Shown here one piece after another: positions 43,097-52,180 of a DNA stretch of 64,000 nucleotides. Made by a program: the position numbers and the translations under genes. Each line of letters opens with the position of its first letter. The stretch's first letter is position 1. Below the pieces are notes generated by a model. The model saw nothing but the letters and a program-made list of their open reading frames with translations. It was not told where the DNA came from and ran no database searches. Source of the DNA: Aphanothece sacrum FPU1. Lineage in GTDB: Bacteria > Cyanobacteriota > Cyanobacteriia > Cyanobacteriales > Microcystaceae. The stretch is from NCBI RefSeq assembly GCF_003864295.1, contig NZ_BDQK01000002.1, positions 45,298 through 109,297 on the forward strand, written 5' to 3'.

Positions 43097-44308
43097 ATGA
43101 CTTCTATGGCTAATTCTCAATCATCAGTTAATTCCTCTTCAATCGCTAATTATAATATTGAACAAACTGTTCTTGAACGTTATCAAGCGGGGGCAAAAGT
43201 ACAACAACCTAGCTTATGTTGTCCTACTGATTATGATGGCAATTATTTAACAATTTTACCCCAAGAAATTGTAGAAAAAGACTATGGTTGTGGTGATCCC
43301 ACTCGTTATGTTTCTGAAGGAGAAACGGTTCTAGATTTGGGATCAGGTACGGGTAAAAATTGTTATATTTTAGCACAAAAAGTTGGGGCAACTGGACAAA
43401 TCATTGGGGTAGATTTTAATGATGAAATGTTAAAAATTGCCCGTAAATATCAACAAGACATTGCTGACAAAATTGGCTACTATAATACTAAATTTGTCAA
43501 GGGAAAAATTCAAGATTTAACCTTAGATTTAGATCTGGTAGAGACTTGGTTAAAAGAATACCCAGTTAACTCTATTGAGCGGTTAAGTCAGTTGGAAACT
43601 GAATGTGATCGTCTACGTCAACAGTCCCCTTTAATTGCAGATAATAGCATTGATGTGGTCATTTCTAATTGTGTTTTAAATTTAGTGCGTCCCCAAGACA
43701 AGGGGCTGTTATTTAAAGAACTTTATCGAGTCTTAAAACGAGGGGGAAGGGCGGTTATTTCTGATATTGTTTGTGATGAAGATCCGACACCTACTATTAT
43801 CAATGATCCGGATTTATGGAGTGGCTGTATTGCAGGAGCATTTCGGGAAGATCAGTTCATAAAAATGTTTGAAAATGCTGGATTTTATGGCATTGAAATA
43901 CTCAAAAGAGAAGAAACTCCTTGGCAAGTTATTGATGGAATTGAGTTTCGTTCCGTAACTATTCGTGCATATAAAGGGAAAGATGGCCCCTGTTTAGAAA
44001 GAAAACAATCTATCATTTATAAAGGCCCTTGGAAACAAGTTCAAGATGATGATGGACATATCTTTTGTCGAGGGGAAAGAATGGCTGTTTGTGATAAAAC
44101 TTACCAAATTTTAACCCGTTGTGATAGTCCCTATCAAACACATATTATTCCTGTTCCTCCTTATCAAGAAATTCCTCTAGAACAAGCAACAGAATTTAGC
44201 TGTAAAAATAAAGCAATTCGTCATCCTAAAGAGACTAAAGGATTAGACTATAAGTTAACAGTTACAACTCAAGATATAGACTGTTGTAGTCCTGGTGAAT
44301 GTTGTTAA
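43097..44308 (+). CDS. arsM: Arsenite S-adenosylmethionine methyltransferase
   Basis: About 403 aa from ATG 43097 (43106 also possible; a TTG at 43076 is less likely). SAM-binding VLDLGSGTGKNCYILAQKVG (~80) and post-motifs (ISNCVLNLV, RVLKRGGRAVISDIV) define the methyltransferase. Cys pairs typical of ArsM are present (SLCCPTDYDGNYL, YGCGDP, SNCV) and a C-terminal CCSPGECC tail may hold arsenic. It methylates arsenite; with arsS directly downstream this feeds arsenosugar synthesis. Cytosolic. Confidence 0.88.
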   Translation: MTSMANSQSSVNSSSIANYNIEQTVLERYQAGAKVQQPSLCCPTDYDGNYLTILPQEIVEKDYGCGDPTRYVSEGETVLDLGSGTGKNCYILAQKVGATGQIIGVDFNDEMLKIARKYQQDIADKIGYYNTKFVKGKIQDLTLDLDLVETWLKEYPVNSIERLSQLETECDRLRQQSPLIADNSIDVVISNCVLNLVRPQDKGLLFKELYRVLKRGGRAVISDIVCDEDPTPTIINDPDLWSGCIAGAFREDQFIKMFENAGFYGIEILKREETPWQVIDGIEFRSVTIRAYKGKDGPCLERKQSIIYKGPWKQVQDDDGHIFCRGERMAVCDKTYQILTRCDSPYQTHIIPVPPYQEIPLEQATEFSCKNKAIRHPKETKGLDYKLTVTTQDIDCCSPGECC

Positions 44309-44432
44309 TTTAAGATTAATCGTGGATGTGAAATGGGCATCTTGTCCATCACAGGCAAGATGCGGCTTGCCACAATTATTTATATTTCAAATGGAAACAA
44401 TATATTCAATAAAAAACAGGAAAAATAAATTA

Positions 44433-45428
44433 ATGATCACTCCCAATATTTTATCTATTACACCCTTTAGTAAAAAGCTAACTAAAACTTTAAATAAACA
44501 AAAAATAACGGTTTTACAAATTAATTTAGGTAAAAAATGTAACTTAGCTTGTAACCATTGTCATGTAGAAGCAGGGCCAAAACGAACTGAGGAATTATCC
44601 CCCGAAGTTTGTCAACAATTAATCGAAATTATCAACCGTTTTCCTCAATTAGAAACCGTTGATTTAACGGGAGGCGCACCCGAAATGAATTACGGATTTC
44701 GTCCCCTAGTAGAAGCAGCTAAAGCAGCAGGTAAAGATGTCATTGTTAGATCTAATTTAACCATCTATTTTGAATCTGGATTTGAAGATTTACCAGAATA
44801 TTTTACTACAAATAAATTACATATTATTGCTTCTTTACCTTGCTATTTAGAGGATAATGTAAATCAACAAAGAGGAGTAGGTGTTTATGACAAATCTATT
44901 AAAGCTTTACAAATTTTAAATCAATTAGGCTATGGTACAAATCTTAACTTACAACTCGATTTAGTTTATAATCCTCCTGTACCAAGACATAATAAATTCT
45001 CCTTAACTCCGAATCAAGCACAATTAGAACAAGATTATAAAACCTTTCTGAAACAACAATTTAATATTGTTTTTAATAATCTTTTTACTATTCTTAATAT
45101 TCCTGTTGGCAGGACTAAAAATTATTTACAAACTCAACACTTATATATTCCTTATCTTAAGTTTTTGGAATCCAATTATAATGAACAAACAGTTAATAAT
45201 TTAATGTGTCGCAATGAACTATCAATTGATTATAATGGTAATATCTATGATTGTGATTTTAATCAAATGGAAAATTTACAAGCTATAGATTTTCAAGGAG
45301 AAAAATTAACTATTAAACACCTTTTAGAAGCCAATAGTCTAGATTTAATTGAACAAGTAAAAACTGCATCCTATTGCTACGGATGTACAGCCGGAAGTGG
45401 TTCAAGTTGCGGAGGTTCACTGTTATAA
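44433..45428 (+). CDS. arsS: Arsenosugar biosynthesis radical SAM protein
   Basis: About 331 aa from ATG 44433, with AGGA eleven bases upstream; an earlier frame start at 44295 gives a leader that does not look like protein. Radical SAM cluster CNLACNHCHVEAGP, then LTGGAPEMNYGFR and RSNLTIYFESGF, and a C-terminal Cys set (MCRNELSIDYNGNIYDCDFNQM, SYCYGCTAGSGSSCGG) for extra clusters. ArsS joins dimethylarsenite to the 5'-deoxyadenosyl group of SAM, the first committed step to arsenosugars. Same order as in other cyanobacteria. Confidence 0.9.
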   Translation: MITPNILSITPFSKKLTKTLNKQKITVLQINLGKKCNLACNHCHVEAGPKRTEELSPEVCQQLIEIINRFPQLETVDLTGGAPEMNYGFRPLVEAAKAAGKDVIVRSNLTIYFESGFEDLPEYFTTNKLHIIASLPCYLEDNVNQQRGVGVYDKSIKALQILNQLGYGTNLNLQLDLVYNPPVPRHNKFSLTPNQAQLEQDYKTFLKQQFNIVFNNLFTILNIPVGRTKNYLQTQHLYIPYLKFLESNYNEQTVNNLMCRNELSIDYNGNIYDCDFNQMENLQAIDFQGEKLTIKHLLEANSLDLIEQVKTASYCYGCTAGSGSSCGGSLL

Positions 45429-45429
45429 A

Positions 45430-46167
45430 ATGTCAAAAAAATCCGTCAAATTTATCATAATTGCCTTATTATTAGTAGCCTTATTTATCCTCGCTAATAA
45501 ATTAGGAATTAGTCAAGTAATTAACCAAACATTACAAACTGTTCTCCAATGGATAGATAGTTTAGGAACTTTAGGATATATTGTCTTTATTCTCATCTAT
45601 ATTTTAGCCACTGTATGTTTAATTTCAGGGGCAGTTTTAACTCTCGGTGCAGGCGTTATTTTTAGTGTAGTAAAAGGCTCAATTTTAGTCTCCATTGCCT
45701 CAACTTTAGCTGCAACTGTTGCCTTTATCATTGGAAGATATTTTGCTAGAGGATGGGTATCTCAAAAAATTCAACAATACCCTAAATTTACAAATATTGA
45801 TGAGGAAGTAGCTAAAGAAGGTTGGAAAATTGTGGGATTAACTCGTTTATCTCCTGTCTTTCCTTTTGTCTTTTTGAATTATGCTTTTAGTATCACAAAA
45901 GTGTCTTTAAAAGACTATATATTAGCCTCTTGGATAGGTATGATGCCAGGAACTATAATGTATGTTTATCTAGGTTCTTTAATTGGTAATATTGCCACAA
46001 TAGGGGCAGGAGTAAGAGAAAAAACAACCCTCGAATGGGGATTATATATTGTTGGTTTAATGGCTACAGTTGCTGTTAGTATTTATATAACAAAAATTGC
46101 TAAGAAGGCTTTAGATAGTCAAATTAAAGAAAACCCTACTGAAAAAAAAGAACCCGTTGAATCGTGA
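45430..46167 (+). CDS. TVP38/TMEM64 family membrane protein
   Basis: About 245 aa from ATG 45430, two bases after the arsS stop. Five or so membrane helices with the VTT (SNARE-associated/DedA-like) core: LTLGAGVIFSVVKGSILVSIASTLAATVAFIIGRYFARGWV and LTRLSPVFPFVFLNYAFSITKVSLKDYILASWIGMMPGTIMYVYLGSL. Such proteins act as lipid or substrate carriers. Tight coupling with arsM-arsS suggests a role in moving arsenolipid precursors or arsenosugars, which is inference. Confidence 0.88.
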   Translation: MSKKSVKFIIIALLLVALFILANKLGISQVINQTLQTVLQWIDSLGTLGYIVFILIYILATVCLISGAVLTLGAGVIFSVVKGSILVSIASTLAATVAFIIGRYFARGWVSQKIQQYPKFTNIDEEVAKEGWKIVGLTRLSPVFPFVFLNYAFSITKVSLKDYILASWIGMMPGTIMYVYLGSLIGNIATIGAGVREKTTLEWGLYIVGLMATVAVSIYITKIAKKALDSQIKENPTEKKEPVES

Positions 46168-46898
46168 AAACTAAATGGCCTACTCCTACTAAACTGAATC
46201 AACCTACTAAAAAAACAAATATTATCAGAAGTTTTCCCGTTTTTAAAAACTTAAAACTTTGGTTGATTTTAAGCTTTATTTTAGTTGTTATTATCTGTAT
46301 TTTTAGTCCAATTAACATTATCTTTGATCAACAATTTATCCTGACAATTCTGCAAAAATATCCTTCTTATAGTGTCATTTTCTTTATTTTTGGCTATATC
46401 ATTTTAACAGTTATTGGTATTCCTGGTACTGTTTTAACAATTGCTGGTGGTATCCTATTTGGTATCTTTTGGGGAACATTTTGGTCAGTAATTGGAGCTA
46501 GTTTAGGAGCATTAGGAGCATTTTTAACCGCCCGTTATTTATTACGGGATTATGTGCAGAAAAAATTTGGTCATCATCAACTATTAGCTAACTTTCAGCA
46601 AGCTGTATTACGCCAACCTATAAAGTTTGTTTTAGCCGTTAGATTTGCTCCTATTTCTCCGTTTAATGTTGTTAATTTCCTCTTTGGATTAACTCCTATT
46701 AATTGGTTAACCTATACTTTAGGGACTTTTGTCGGAATTATTCCAGGAACTTTAGTTTATACTTGGTTAGGAGTCAGTGGAACTAATGCTGTACAAGGAA
46801 GCGATCGCTTATCATTTTTTGTCGCATTAGGATTTCTTTGTTTACTTTCTATTCTGCCGATGATTGCTCGTCAAAATCAACCTAAATCATCATCATAA
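46164..46898 (+). CDS. TVP38/TMEM64 family membrane protein, second copy
   Basis: 244 aa. GTG start overlapping the previous stop (GTGA). Same VTT fold: IGIPGTVLTIAGGILFGIFWGTFWSVIGASLGALGAFLTARYLLRDYV and VRFAPISPFNVVNFLFGLTPINWLTYTLGTFVGIIPGTLVYTWLG. A longer polar N-terminus than the first copy (~30 residues). Two adjacent VTT proteins in one operon may form a heteromer. Confidence 0.87.
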   Translation: MKTKWPTPTKLNQPTKKTNIIRSFPVFKNLKLWLILSFILVVIICIFSPINIIFDQQFILTILQKYPSYSVIFFIFGYIILTVIGIPGTVLTIAGGILFGIFWGTFWSVIGASLGALGAFLTARYLLRDYVQKKFGHHQLLANFQQAVLRQPIKFVLAVRFAPISPFNVVNFLFGLTPINWLTYTLGTFVGIIPGTLVYTWLGVSGTNAVQGSDRLSFFVALGFLCLLSILPMIARQNQPKSSS

Positions 46899-46903
46899 TT
46901 ATC

Positions 46904-47773
46904 TCAGGATTGGGTGTTTAAACATTGCATTAATTGAGAGATTTGTTGTTGATTGAAAATTTGATGTAATACATTAGCAATTGCTTGGGGATCTAAACTG
47001 ATAAGAATATGAGGAAGTTGGCTAGTGGCTAATTGTTGTAACTCTTGACTGGTGCTAATTTTTTCAGATTTTCCTAATTCTATATAATCGACTCCTTGCT
47101 TAAGTTCTTGAATAATTACAGTGGCTAAAGTACGATAGGAATGTTGAGGATTCCCTATAGCTTCAGATGCGGTTTTAGTTAAAGTTTGCCAGCCTTTTTC
47201 TTTGGGGGCTAATTGGGCTAATTGACTACACAATTTCTGAAGACTACGACGACTTTGTAAAGTGGCTTCTCCTTTAAATAAAGTTAACATTTCCTTGAGT
47301 AAACTACGAACTTGACTAGGGATATCTAAGTCGGTTACAGTAGTTAAATGCGGAGGATCTTGGGTAACAATTTGATTAAGATAGGCTTGTAATTCTACAA
47401 AGAAAGGGGCCGCATCTTTGACGATAACGTCTGCTTCATCAGCTTTGAGTCCAACACGACTTTGTAACTTTTCTACTAAATCGTGTAGAACATCGTACCC
47501 TTTTAAAAAGAGAGATTCTAATTTTTGATCCACTGGAACTGCATTTTCCCGCAGAATTTTAAACGCATCTTCTAAACGGTGAGCAATCTTTTGAATACTG
47601 CCATATCCTAACATGGCTGCCCCTCCTTTGATAGAATGGGCCGCGCGAAACATTTCATTGAGTCTTTCTTGATCTTTGACCACAGAAGATAGTTCTAAAA
47701 GCCCTTTTTCTAGAGTTTCTAAGTGTTCTTTTGCTTCTTCAATGAAATAACCGAGTATTTTTTGCTGATCCAA
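46904..47773 (-). CDS. HPt-domain signalling protein
   Basis: 289 aa, TTG start with GGGAGAAAA upstream. An HPt domain (~5-110) with FRAAHSIKGGAAMLGY, whose His takes the phosphoryl group, as in CheA N-termini; residues ~120-289 are helical and unassigned. No kinase or response-regulator part. It should relay phosphate in a two-component chain, perhaps phototaxis or pili; no partner is adjacent. Convergent with the TVP38 gene with 5 bases between stops. Confidence 0.82.
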   Translation of the reverse strand: MDQQKILGYFIEEAKEHLETLEKGLLELSSVVKDQERLNEMFRAAHSIKGGAAMLGYGSIQKIAHRLEDAFKILRENAVPVDQKLESLFLKGYDVLHDLVEKLQSRVGLKADEADVIVKDAAPFFVELQAYLNQIVTQDPPHLTTVTDLDIPSQVRSLLKEMLTLFKGEATLQSRRSLQKLCSQLAQLAPKEKGWQTLTKTASEAIGNPQHSYRTLATVIIQELKQGVDYIELGKSEKISTSQELQQLATSQLPHILISLDPQAIANVLHQIFNQQQISQLMQCLNTQS

Positions 47774-47854
47774 AATCGTTTTCTCCCATCAATTAGGCAC
47801 TACAATTTTAGAATTCCCTAAAATTTGGGGAAAATAACAGGGAAGATAAAATAA

Positions 47855-47927
47855 TGGAGAATAGGGGATTTGAACCCCTGGCCTCTGCGGTGCGATCGCA
47901 GCACTCTACCAACTGAGCTAATTCCCC
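47855..47927 (-). tRNA. tRNA-Ala (CGC)
   Basis: 73 nt on the minus strand. Acceptor GGGGAAT/ATTCTCC with one G-T pair, D arm GCTC-AGTTGGTA-GAGT, anticodon stem CTGCG/CGCAG with loop ATCGCAC (anticodon CGC), T arm AGGGG-TTTGAAT-CCCCT, discriminator A. Reads GCG codons. CCA is not encoded. The HIP1 octamer GCGATCGC lies across the anticodon loop. Confidence 0.95.
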
Positions 47928-47961
47928 ATTGGTCTTGTACAATCTATAATTATAACATTGG

Positions 47962-48258
47962 ATGTTAATTTTTGTCTTGGTTTTTAATCTACTATTGACG
48001 AGTTTTAATTGTTACTTGGCGTTACGTCTTTGGCAACTAACCCTTACATTAAAAAGGGTCACGAAAACTTTAACATGGCTTGAAAGTCGCATCCATCACA
48101 TTTTCTCTGGGGCCCCAAACATAATTTTACAAGGACAACAAGGAACCTCTACTCTCAAACAAAGTTACCAAAAGTTAAATACCCAACTCCACCAAGTCCA
48201 GCAAGTAATAGGGTTAGTTAATTTAATTATCAAAATTTGGCAACGACAAAAACTTTAA
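47962..48258 (+). CDS. Small membrane-anchored protein
   Basis: 98 aa. One membrane helix at the start (MLIFVLVFNLLLTSFNCYLAL), then a basic amphipathic region (LRLWQLTLTLKRVTKTLTWLESRI) and a Gln-rich helix ending IIKIWQRQKL. Cyanobacteria carry similar small proteins of unknown role. No named family assigned. Confidence 0.65.
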   Translation: MLIFVLVFNLLLTSFNCYLALRLWQLTLTLKRVTKTLTWLESRIHHIFSGAPNIILQGQQGTSTLKQSYQKLNTQLHQVQQVIGLVNLIIKIWQRQKL

Positions 48259-48553
48259 TGTCTTCTGTGAAAATTTGCTTCCAAATAAGTAATGATCATT
48301 TAATTATTCTTAAGTTTAAGCACAATTACGGCTGACAAGAGACTACTAACTGACGTTACAGTTGTTAGTATAAAAGTGTGATGGTATTTATCCAGAAAAT
48401 TGAAACAACGGCGATCGCCAAGGAAATATTAAATTTAGACATTATCGGTCAAACCCGACAATCCCTGGTAAGATAAGGTTAAAGTTTTGTTAAGATTTGT
48501 TTAGTATTCTTATTCATCCCTTGGCTCATCCCATCCCGTGTAGTGCCTCTCTT

Positions 48554-50065
48554 ATGGAGTTAAACCCCAGCATGACTGCCAATCATCCCCTTTGCGATAC
48601 CGAACACTTAGTCCTTGAATCGACTGATATTGACGATCTTCCCTTAGATAAACCCGAAGAAGCTTGTGGCGTTTTTGGAATTTATGCCCCCGAAGAAGAA
48701 GTCGCTAAGTTAACTTATTTTGGATTATATGCCTTACAACACCGAGGACAAGAATCAGCCGGAATTGCGACTTTAGATGGTGATACTCTCCATGTTCATA
48801 AAGATATGGGGTTAGTCTCTCAAGTCTTTAAAGAGGACATTTTAAATCAATTAACGGGTAATATTGCAGTTGGCCATAATCGTTATTCTACTACCGGATC
48901 AAGTCATAAAGCTAATGCTCAACCGGTTGTCCTTCCTAGTCGTCTGGGACAGTTTGCCCTAGCACATAATGGCAATCTTGTCAATACATTACAGTTACGT
49001 CAAACCTTAGAAGAAAGGGGGTGTAATTTTCAGACTAGCACAGATTCAGAGATGATTGCTGTGGCGATCGCCCAAGAGGTGAATGAAGGGAAAGATTGGC
49101 TAGAAGGGGCGATCAGTGCCTTTCAATTGTGTTCTGGGGCTTATAGTTTAGTGATTGGAACTCCTATAGGATTAATGGGAGTCAGAGATCCTAATGGAAT
49201 TCGACCTTTGGTCATAGGAATATTAAATAATAATCCCGTGCGTTATGTTTTGGCTTCTGAAACTTGTGGATTAGACATTATTGGGGCAGAATATTTACGA
49301 GACGTAGAACCTGGAGAATTAGTTTGGATCACGGAAGAAGGGTTAGCTTCGTTTCATTGGGCCCCAAAACCACAACGGAAATTATGTGTTTTTGAAATGA
49401 TTTATTTTGCCCGTCCTGATAGTTTAATGCACGATGAAACTTTGTATAGTTATCGGTTACGTTTAGGGCAACAATTAGCTAAAGAATCCTTTGTTGATGC
49501 TGATTTAGTCATGGGAGTTCCTGACTCTGGAATTCCTGCTAGTATTGGTTTTTCTCAAGTATCCGGGATTACTTATGGGGAAGGATTAATTAAGAATCGT
49601 TATGTAGGAAGGACATTTATTCAACCGACACAACACATGAGGGAATCTGGCATAAAAATGAAATTAAATCCCCTCAAAGATGTGTTGAATGGTAAGCGAG
49701 TCATTATTGTGGATGATTCGATTGTGCGGGGAACTACTAGTCGTAAAATTGTTAAAGCATTACGGGATGCTGGGGCCACAGAAGTGCATATGAGAATCTC
49801 GTCTCCTCCTGTTACTCATCCTTGTTTTTATGGCATTGATACGGATAACCAAAATCAGTTAATTGCAGCGACAAAAACTGTTGCAGATATTGCCGAACAA
49901 ATTGGAGTAGATTCTTTAGCTTATTTAAGTTGGAAGGGAATGTTAGAGGCAACTGGCGAAGATATTAATAGTTTTTGTTCTGCCTGTTTTACGGGGGATT
50001 ATCCGGTAGCTATTCCTGAAAATGTAAAACGTTCTAAATTAATTTTAGAAAAAGCTAAAGTTTAA
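48554..50065 (+). CDS. purF: Amidophosphoribosyltransferase
   Basis: About 503 aa from ATG 48554 (48572 is an alternative; a TTG at 48497 is unlikely). First step of purine synthesis: PRPP plus glutamine to phosphoribosylamine. After a ~34-residue propeptide comes EEACGVFGIYA, where Cys becomes the N-terminal nucleophile on processing; then LYALQHRGQESAGI and GHNRYSTTG. The PRTase half has VIIVDDSIVRGTTSRK, and Cys residues in PPVTHPCFYGI and INSFCSACFTGDYP fit an iron-sulfur cluster as in Bacillus PurF. A perfect hairpin follows the stop. Confidence 0.96.
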   Translation: MELNPSMTANHPLCDTEHLVLESTDIDDLPLDKPEEACGVFGIYAPEEEVAKLTYFGLYALQHRGQESAGIATLDGDTLHVHKDMGLVSQVFKEDILNQLTGNIAVGHNRYSTTGSSHKANAQPVVLPSRLGQFALAHNGNLVNTLQLRQTLEERGCNFQTSTDSEMIAVAIAQEVNEGKDWLEGAISAFQLCSGAYSLVIGTPIGLMGVRDPNGIRPLVIGILNNNPVRYVLASETCGLDIIGAEYLRDVEPGELVWITEEGLASFHWAPKPQRKLCVFEMIYFARPDSLMHDETLYSYRLRLGQQLAKESFVDADLVMGVPDSGIPASIGFSQVSGITYGEGLIKNRYVGRTFIQPTQHMRESGIKMKLNPLKDVLNGKRVIIVDDSIVRGTTSRKIVKALRDAGATEVHMRISSPPVTHPCFYGIDTDNQNQLIAATKTVADIAEQIGVDSLAYLSWKGMLEATGEDINSFCSACFTGDYPVAIPENVKRSKLILEKAKV

Positions 50066-50115
50066 TTTATCTATCGGTTGGGTTGAGGTTATTAAACCCA
50101 ACCGATAGATAAATT
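50064..50115 (+). terminator. Perfect 21-bp inverted repeat at the purF stop
   Basis: Arms 50064-50084 and 50095-50115 match perfectly with a 10-base loop; core CTATCGGTTGGGTT / AACCCAACCGATAG. The left arm begins within the purF stop codon. No long T-run follows, so it may end transcription or protect the 3' end. Confidence 0.7.
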
Positions 50116-50540
50116 AATAATTAATGACAGACTCAAGTCTGATCCTATAAAGACTAAGTCCGCCTGCGCGGACAGCCATTCTAGGTTGCGTAGGCAACCT
50201 TGGATGAAACCTAAATAATTATATTGCCATGCCCAAACCCATTATTAATAATTTTAATTGATTTATTGTGCTGAAATTAATCAATTATTAATTATAAATC
50301 GGTAATAAGTTGTCCCTAAACGTAACCTACCAACCAACAAAAGTGAGCGGGGATACTGTAAACTAGAAACTAGGCTCGAAAACAAAGACTTTTTCCAGTC
50401 AAATAGTTCTTAGACTAAAAAAGCACGATTAGTTCTATTAAACTATGTTTTTGGGCTGCTCAAATAACTAGATAGCATTAAATAACTATTAATGTTAAAG
50501 TAATGTCATTTAGGATTAGTTACCTTCTAAGGAGACACCT
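50066..50540. other. Intergenic region with palindromes
   Basis: 475 bases. Besides the purF hairpin it holds AGACT-CA-AGTCT (50129-50140), GTCCGC-CTGC-GCGGAC (50158-50173) and AGGTTGC-GTAG-GCAACCT (50183-50200), the second being akin to the REP-like repeat at 1.93 kb. No ORF. The DUF6679 promoter is near the right end. Confidence 0.55.
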
Positions 50541-50852
50541 ATGTTACACCGCAAGATTTATCAACTCTGTACAGAGGGTCGAGAAATATGTCTTTTCTTG
50601 CGAGATCAGCAGCGTTGGATCGAGGCGGCGACCATCGTTTCCCTAGAAGGAGATTTAGTGACTATTCGTTACGAAACGGAAGAAGATGACGAAATTAGTT
50701 CCTGGGAAGAAATGGTACGACTCGAAAGTATCGGTGCTGTAAGTCAAAAACTAGCCTCTGTGTCCAGGTTTAACACAGATATTGCCGTTTCTGATGATTG
50801 TCCCGAAGCAGAACAAATTTACCCTCATTCTCCTGACTCTAATCAGGATTAA
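50541..50852 (+). CDS. DUF6679 family protein
   Basis: 103 aa, AAGGAGA nine bases before the ATG. Nearly all of residues 1-75 are family sequence (MLHRKIYQLCTEGREICLFLRDQQRW, LVTIRYETEEDDEISSWEEMVRLESIGAV). Small acidic cytosolic protein, widely conserved in cyanobacteria, function unknown. The tail (~76-103) is variable and disordered. Confidence 0.85.
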   Translation: MLHRKIYQLCTEGREICLFLRDQQRWIEAATIVSLEGDLVTIRYETEEDDEISSWEEMVRLESIGAVSQKLASVSRFNTDIAVSDDCPEAEQIYPHSPDSNQD

Positions 50853-50860
50853 ATTAACCG

Positions 50861-51001
50861 ATTAATTGCTATATGCGGGCGGGTTTATCAAATATATTGC
50901 TTAAATAACCTAATTTTAGCGAAAAACCCGCCCCTACGAATTAATTGCTTATATGCGGACAGATTTATTTAATATATTGGTTAAATCACCTAATTTTGGT
51001 G
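50861..51001 (+). repeat. Imperfect direct repeat, two ~61-bp units
   Basis: Units at 50861-50921 and 50940-51001 share ATTAATTGCT.ATATGCGG, AATATATTG.TTAAAT.ACCTAATTTT. They sit between DUF6679 and the heptamer leader of wecB. Confidence 0.75.
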
Positions 51002-51009
51002 GTAGTAAC

Positions 51010-51026
51010 TGATAACTGATAACTGA
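51010..51026 (+). repeat. TGATAAC heptamers abutting the wecB start
   Basis: Two TGATAAC units and TGA, with the same junction to ATGACC as the longer array at 25683-25720. Confidence 0.8.
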
Positions 51027-51027
51027 A

Positions 51028-52152
51028 ATGACCCCATCCCCCCACAAGATTTGTATTACCCTAGGAACCCGTCCCGAAGCCATTAAACTCGCTCCTGTGA
51101 TTCAAAAATTTCGCTCTTGTCAGGAGTTCCAAACTCATGTGATCTTGACGGGACAACACAAGGAAATGGTAGAACAGGTGATGGATCTTTTTGGGTTAAA
51201 GGCAGATCGGGATCTCAAAATTATGCAGCCCCGTCAAACCCTTACAGAAATTACTTATCGTAGTTTACAAGGGTTAGAGGAGATTTTTCAAGATATACAA
51301 CCCAAATTGGTGATAGTACAAGGCGATACTACTACCGCTTTTGCGGCCACATTAGCAGCATTTTATCAAAAAATTCCCATTGGCCATGTAGAAGCAGGGT
51401 TACGGACGGATAATATTTACAACCCCTATCCAGAAGAAGCGAACCGTCGTTTGATCTCTCAACTGACTCAACTCCATTTTGCCCCAACTCAACTAGCGTT
51501 AGAAAATTTACATCGTTCTGGGGTGACAGGGGAAGTCCATCTGACAGGAAATACTGTCATAGATGCTTTATTAAGCGTTGCTAAAAAACAGCCCGTTTGT
51601 GATGTTCCTGGATTAGACTGGAGTCAATACCGGGTACTTTTGGCAACAGTTCACCGACGAGAAAACTGGGGAGAACCTCTACAAGATATTCTCGCAGGTT
51701 TTAGTTTAATTTTAGACAAATTTCCCGATACTGCCTTATTATTGCCCATGCACCGTAACCCGACTGTGCGAGAACCTATACAAACTATCTTAGGAGAACA
51801 TACTCGCGTATTCTTGACAGAACCGTTAGATTATGCTCAATTAGTCGGTGCTATTCAACGTTCTTATCTATTATTAACTGATTCGGGTGGACTTCAGGAG
51901 GAGGCCCCCAGTTTAGGTAAACCTGTTTTAGTTTTGCGGGAGACTACAGAACGTCCTGAAGCGATCGCGGCTGGAACTGCTAAATTAGTAGGAACCAATG
52001 TGGAGTCTATTGTCAGTGCTACGAGTGAGTTATTGAGTGATAAAATCGCTTATGAGCAGATGGCTAATGCAATCAACCCTTTTGGGGATGGGAAGGCTAG
52101 TGAGCGCATTTTAGAGATTGTACAGCGTTATTTAGGTAGGGATAATTCATGA
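51028..52152 (+). CDS. wecB: UDP-N-acetylglucosamine 2-epimerase (non-hydrolysing)
   Basis: 374 aa, full length. Interconverts UDP-GlcNAc and UDP-ManNAc for polysaccharide synthesis. Motifs: ITLGTRPEAIKLAPVI (N-terminus), VQGDTTTAFAATLAAFY, GHVEAGLRTDNIYNPYPEEANR, TVHRRENWG, LLLPMHRNP, and TDSGGLQEEAPSLGKPVLVLRETTERPEA. Cytosolic GT-B fold. Stands alone; the preceding heptamer array leaves no normal ribosome site. Confidence 0.95.
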   Translation: MTPSPHKICITLGTRPEAIKLAPVIQKFRSCQEFQTHVILTGQHKEMVEQVMDLFGLKADRDLKIMQPRQTLTEITYRSLQGLEEIFQDIQPKLVIVQGDTTTAFAATLAAFYQKIPIGHVEAGLRTDNIYNPYPEEANRRLISQLTQLHFAPTQLALENLHRSGVTGEVHLTGNTVIDALLSVAKKQPVCDVPGLDWSQYRVLLATVHRRENWGEPLQDILAGFSLILDKFPDTALLLPMHRNPTVREPIQTILGEHTRVFLTEPLDYAQLVGAIQRSYLLLTDSGGLQEEAPSLGKPVLVLRETTERPEAIAAGTAKLVGTNVESIVSATSELLSDKIAYEQMANAINPFGDGKASERILEIVQRYLGRDNS

Positions 52153-52180
52153 ATTATAGTTAAAATATTTAAGAGTTGGG

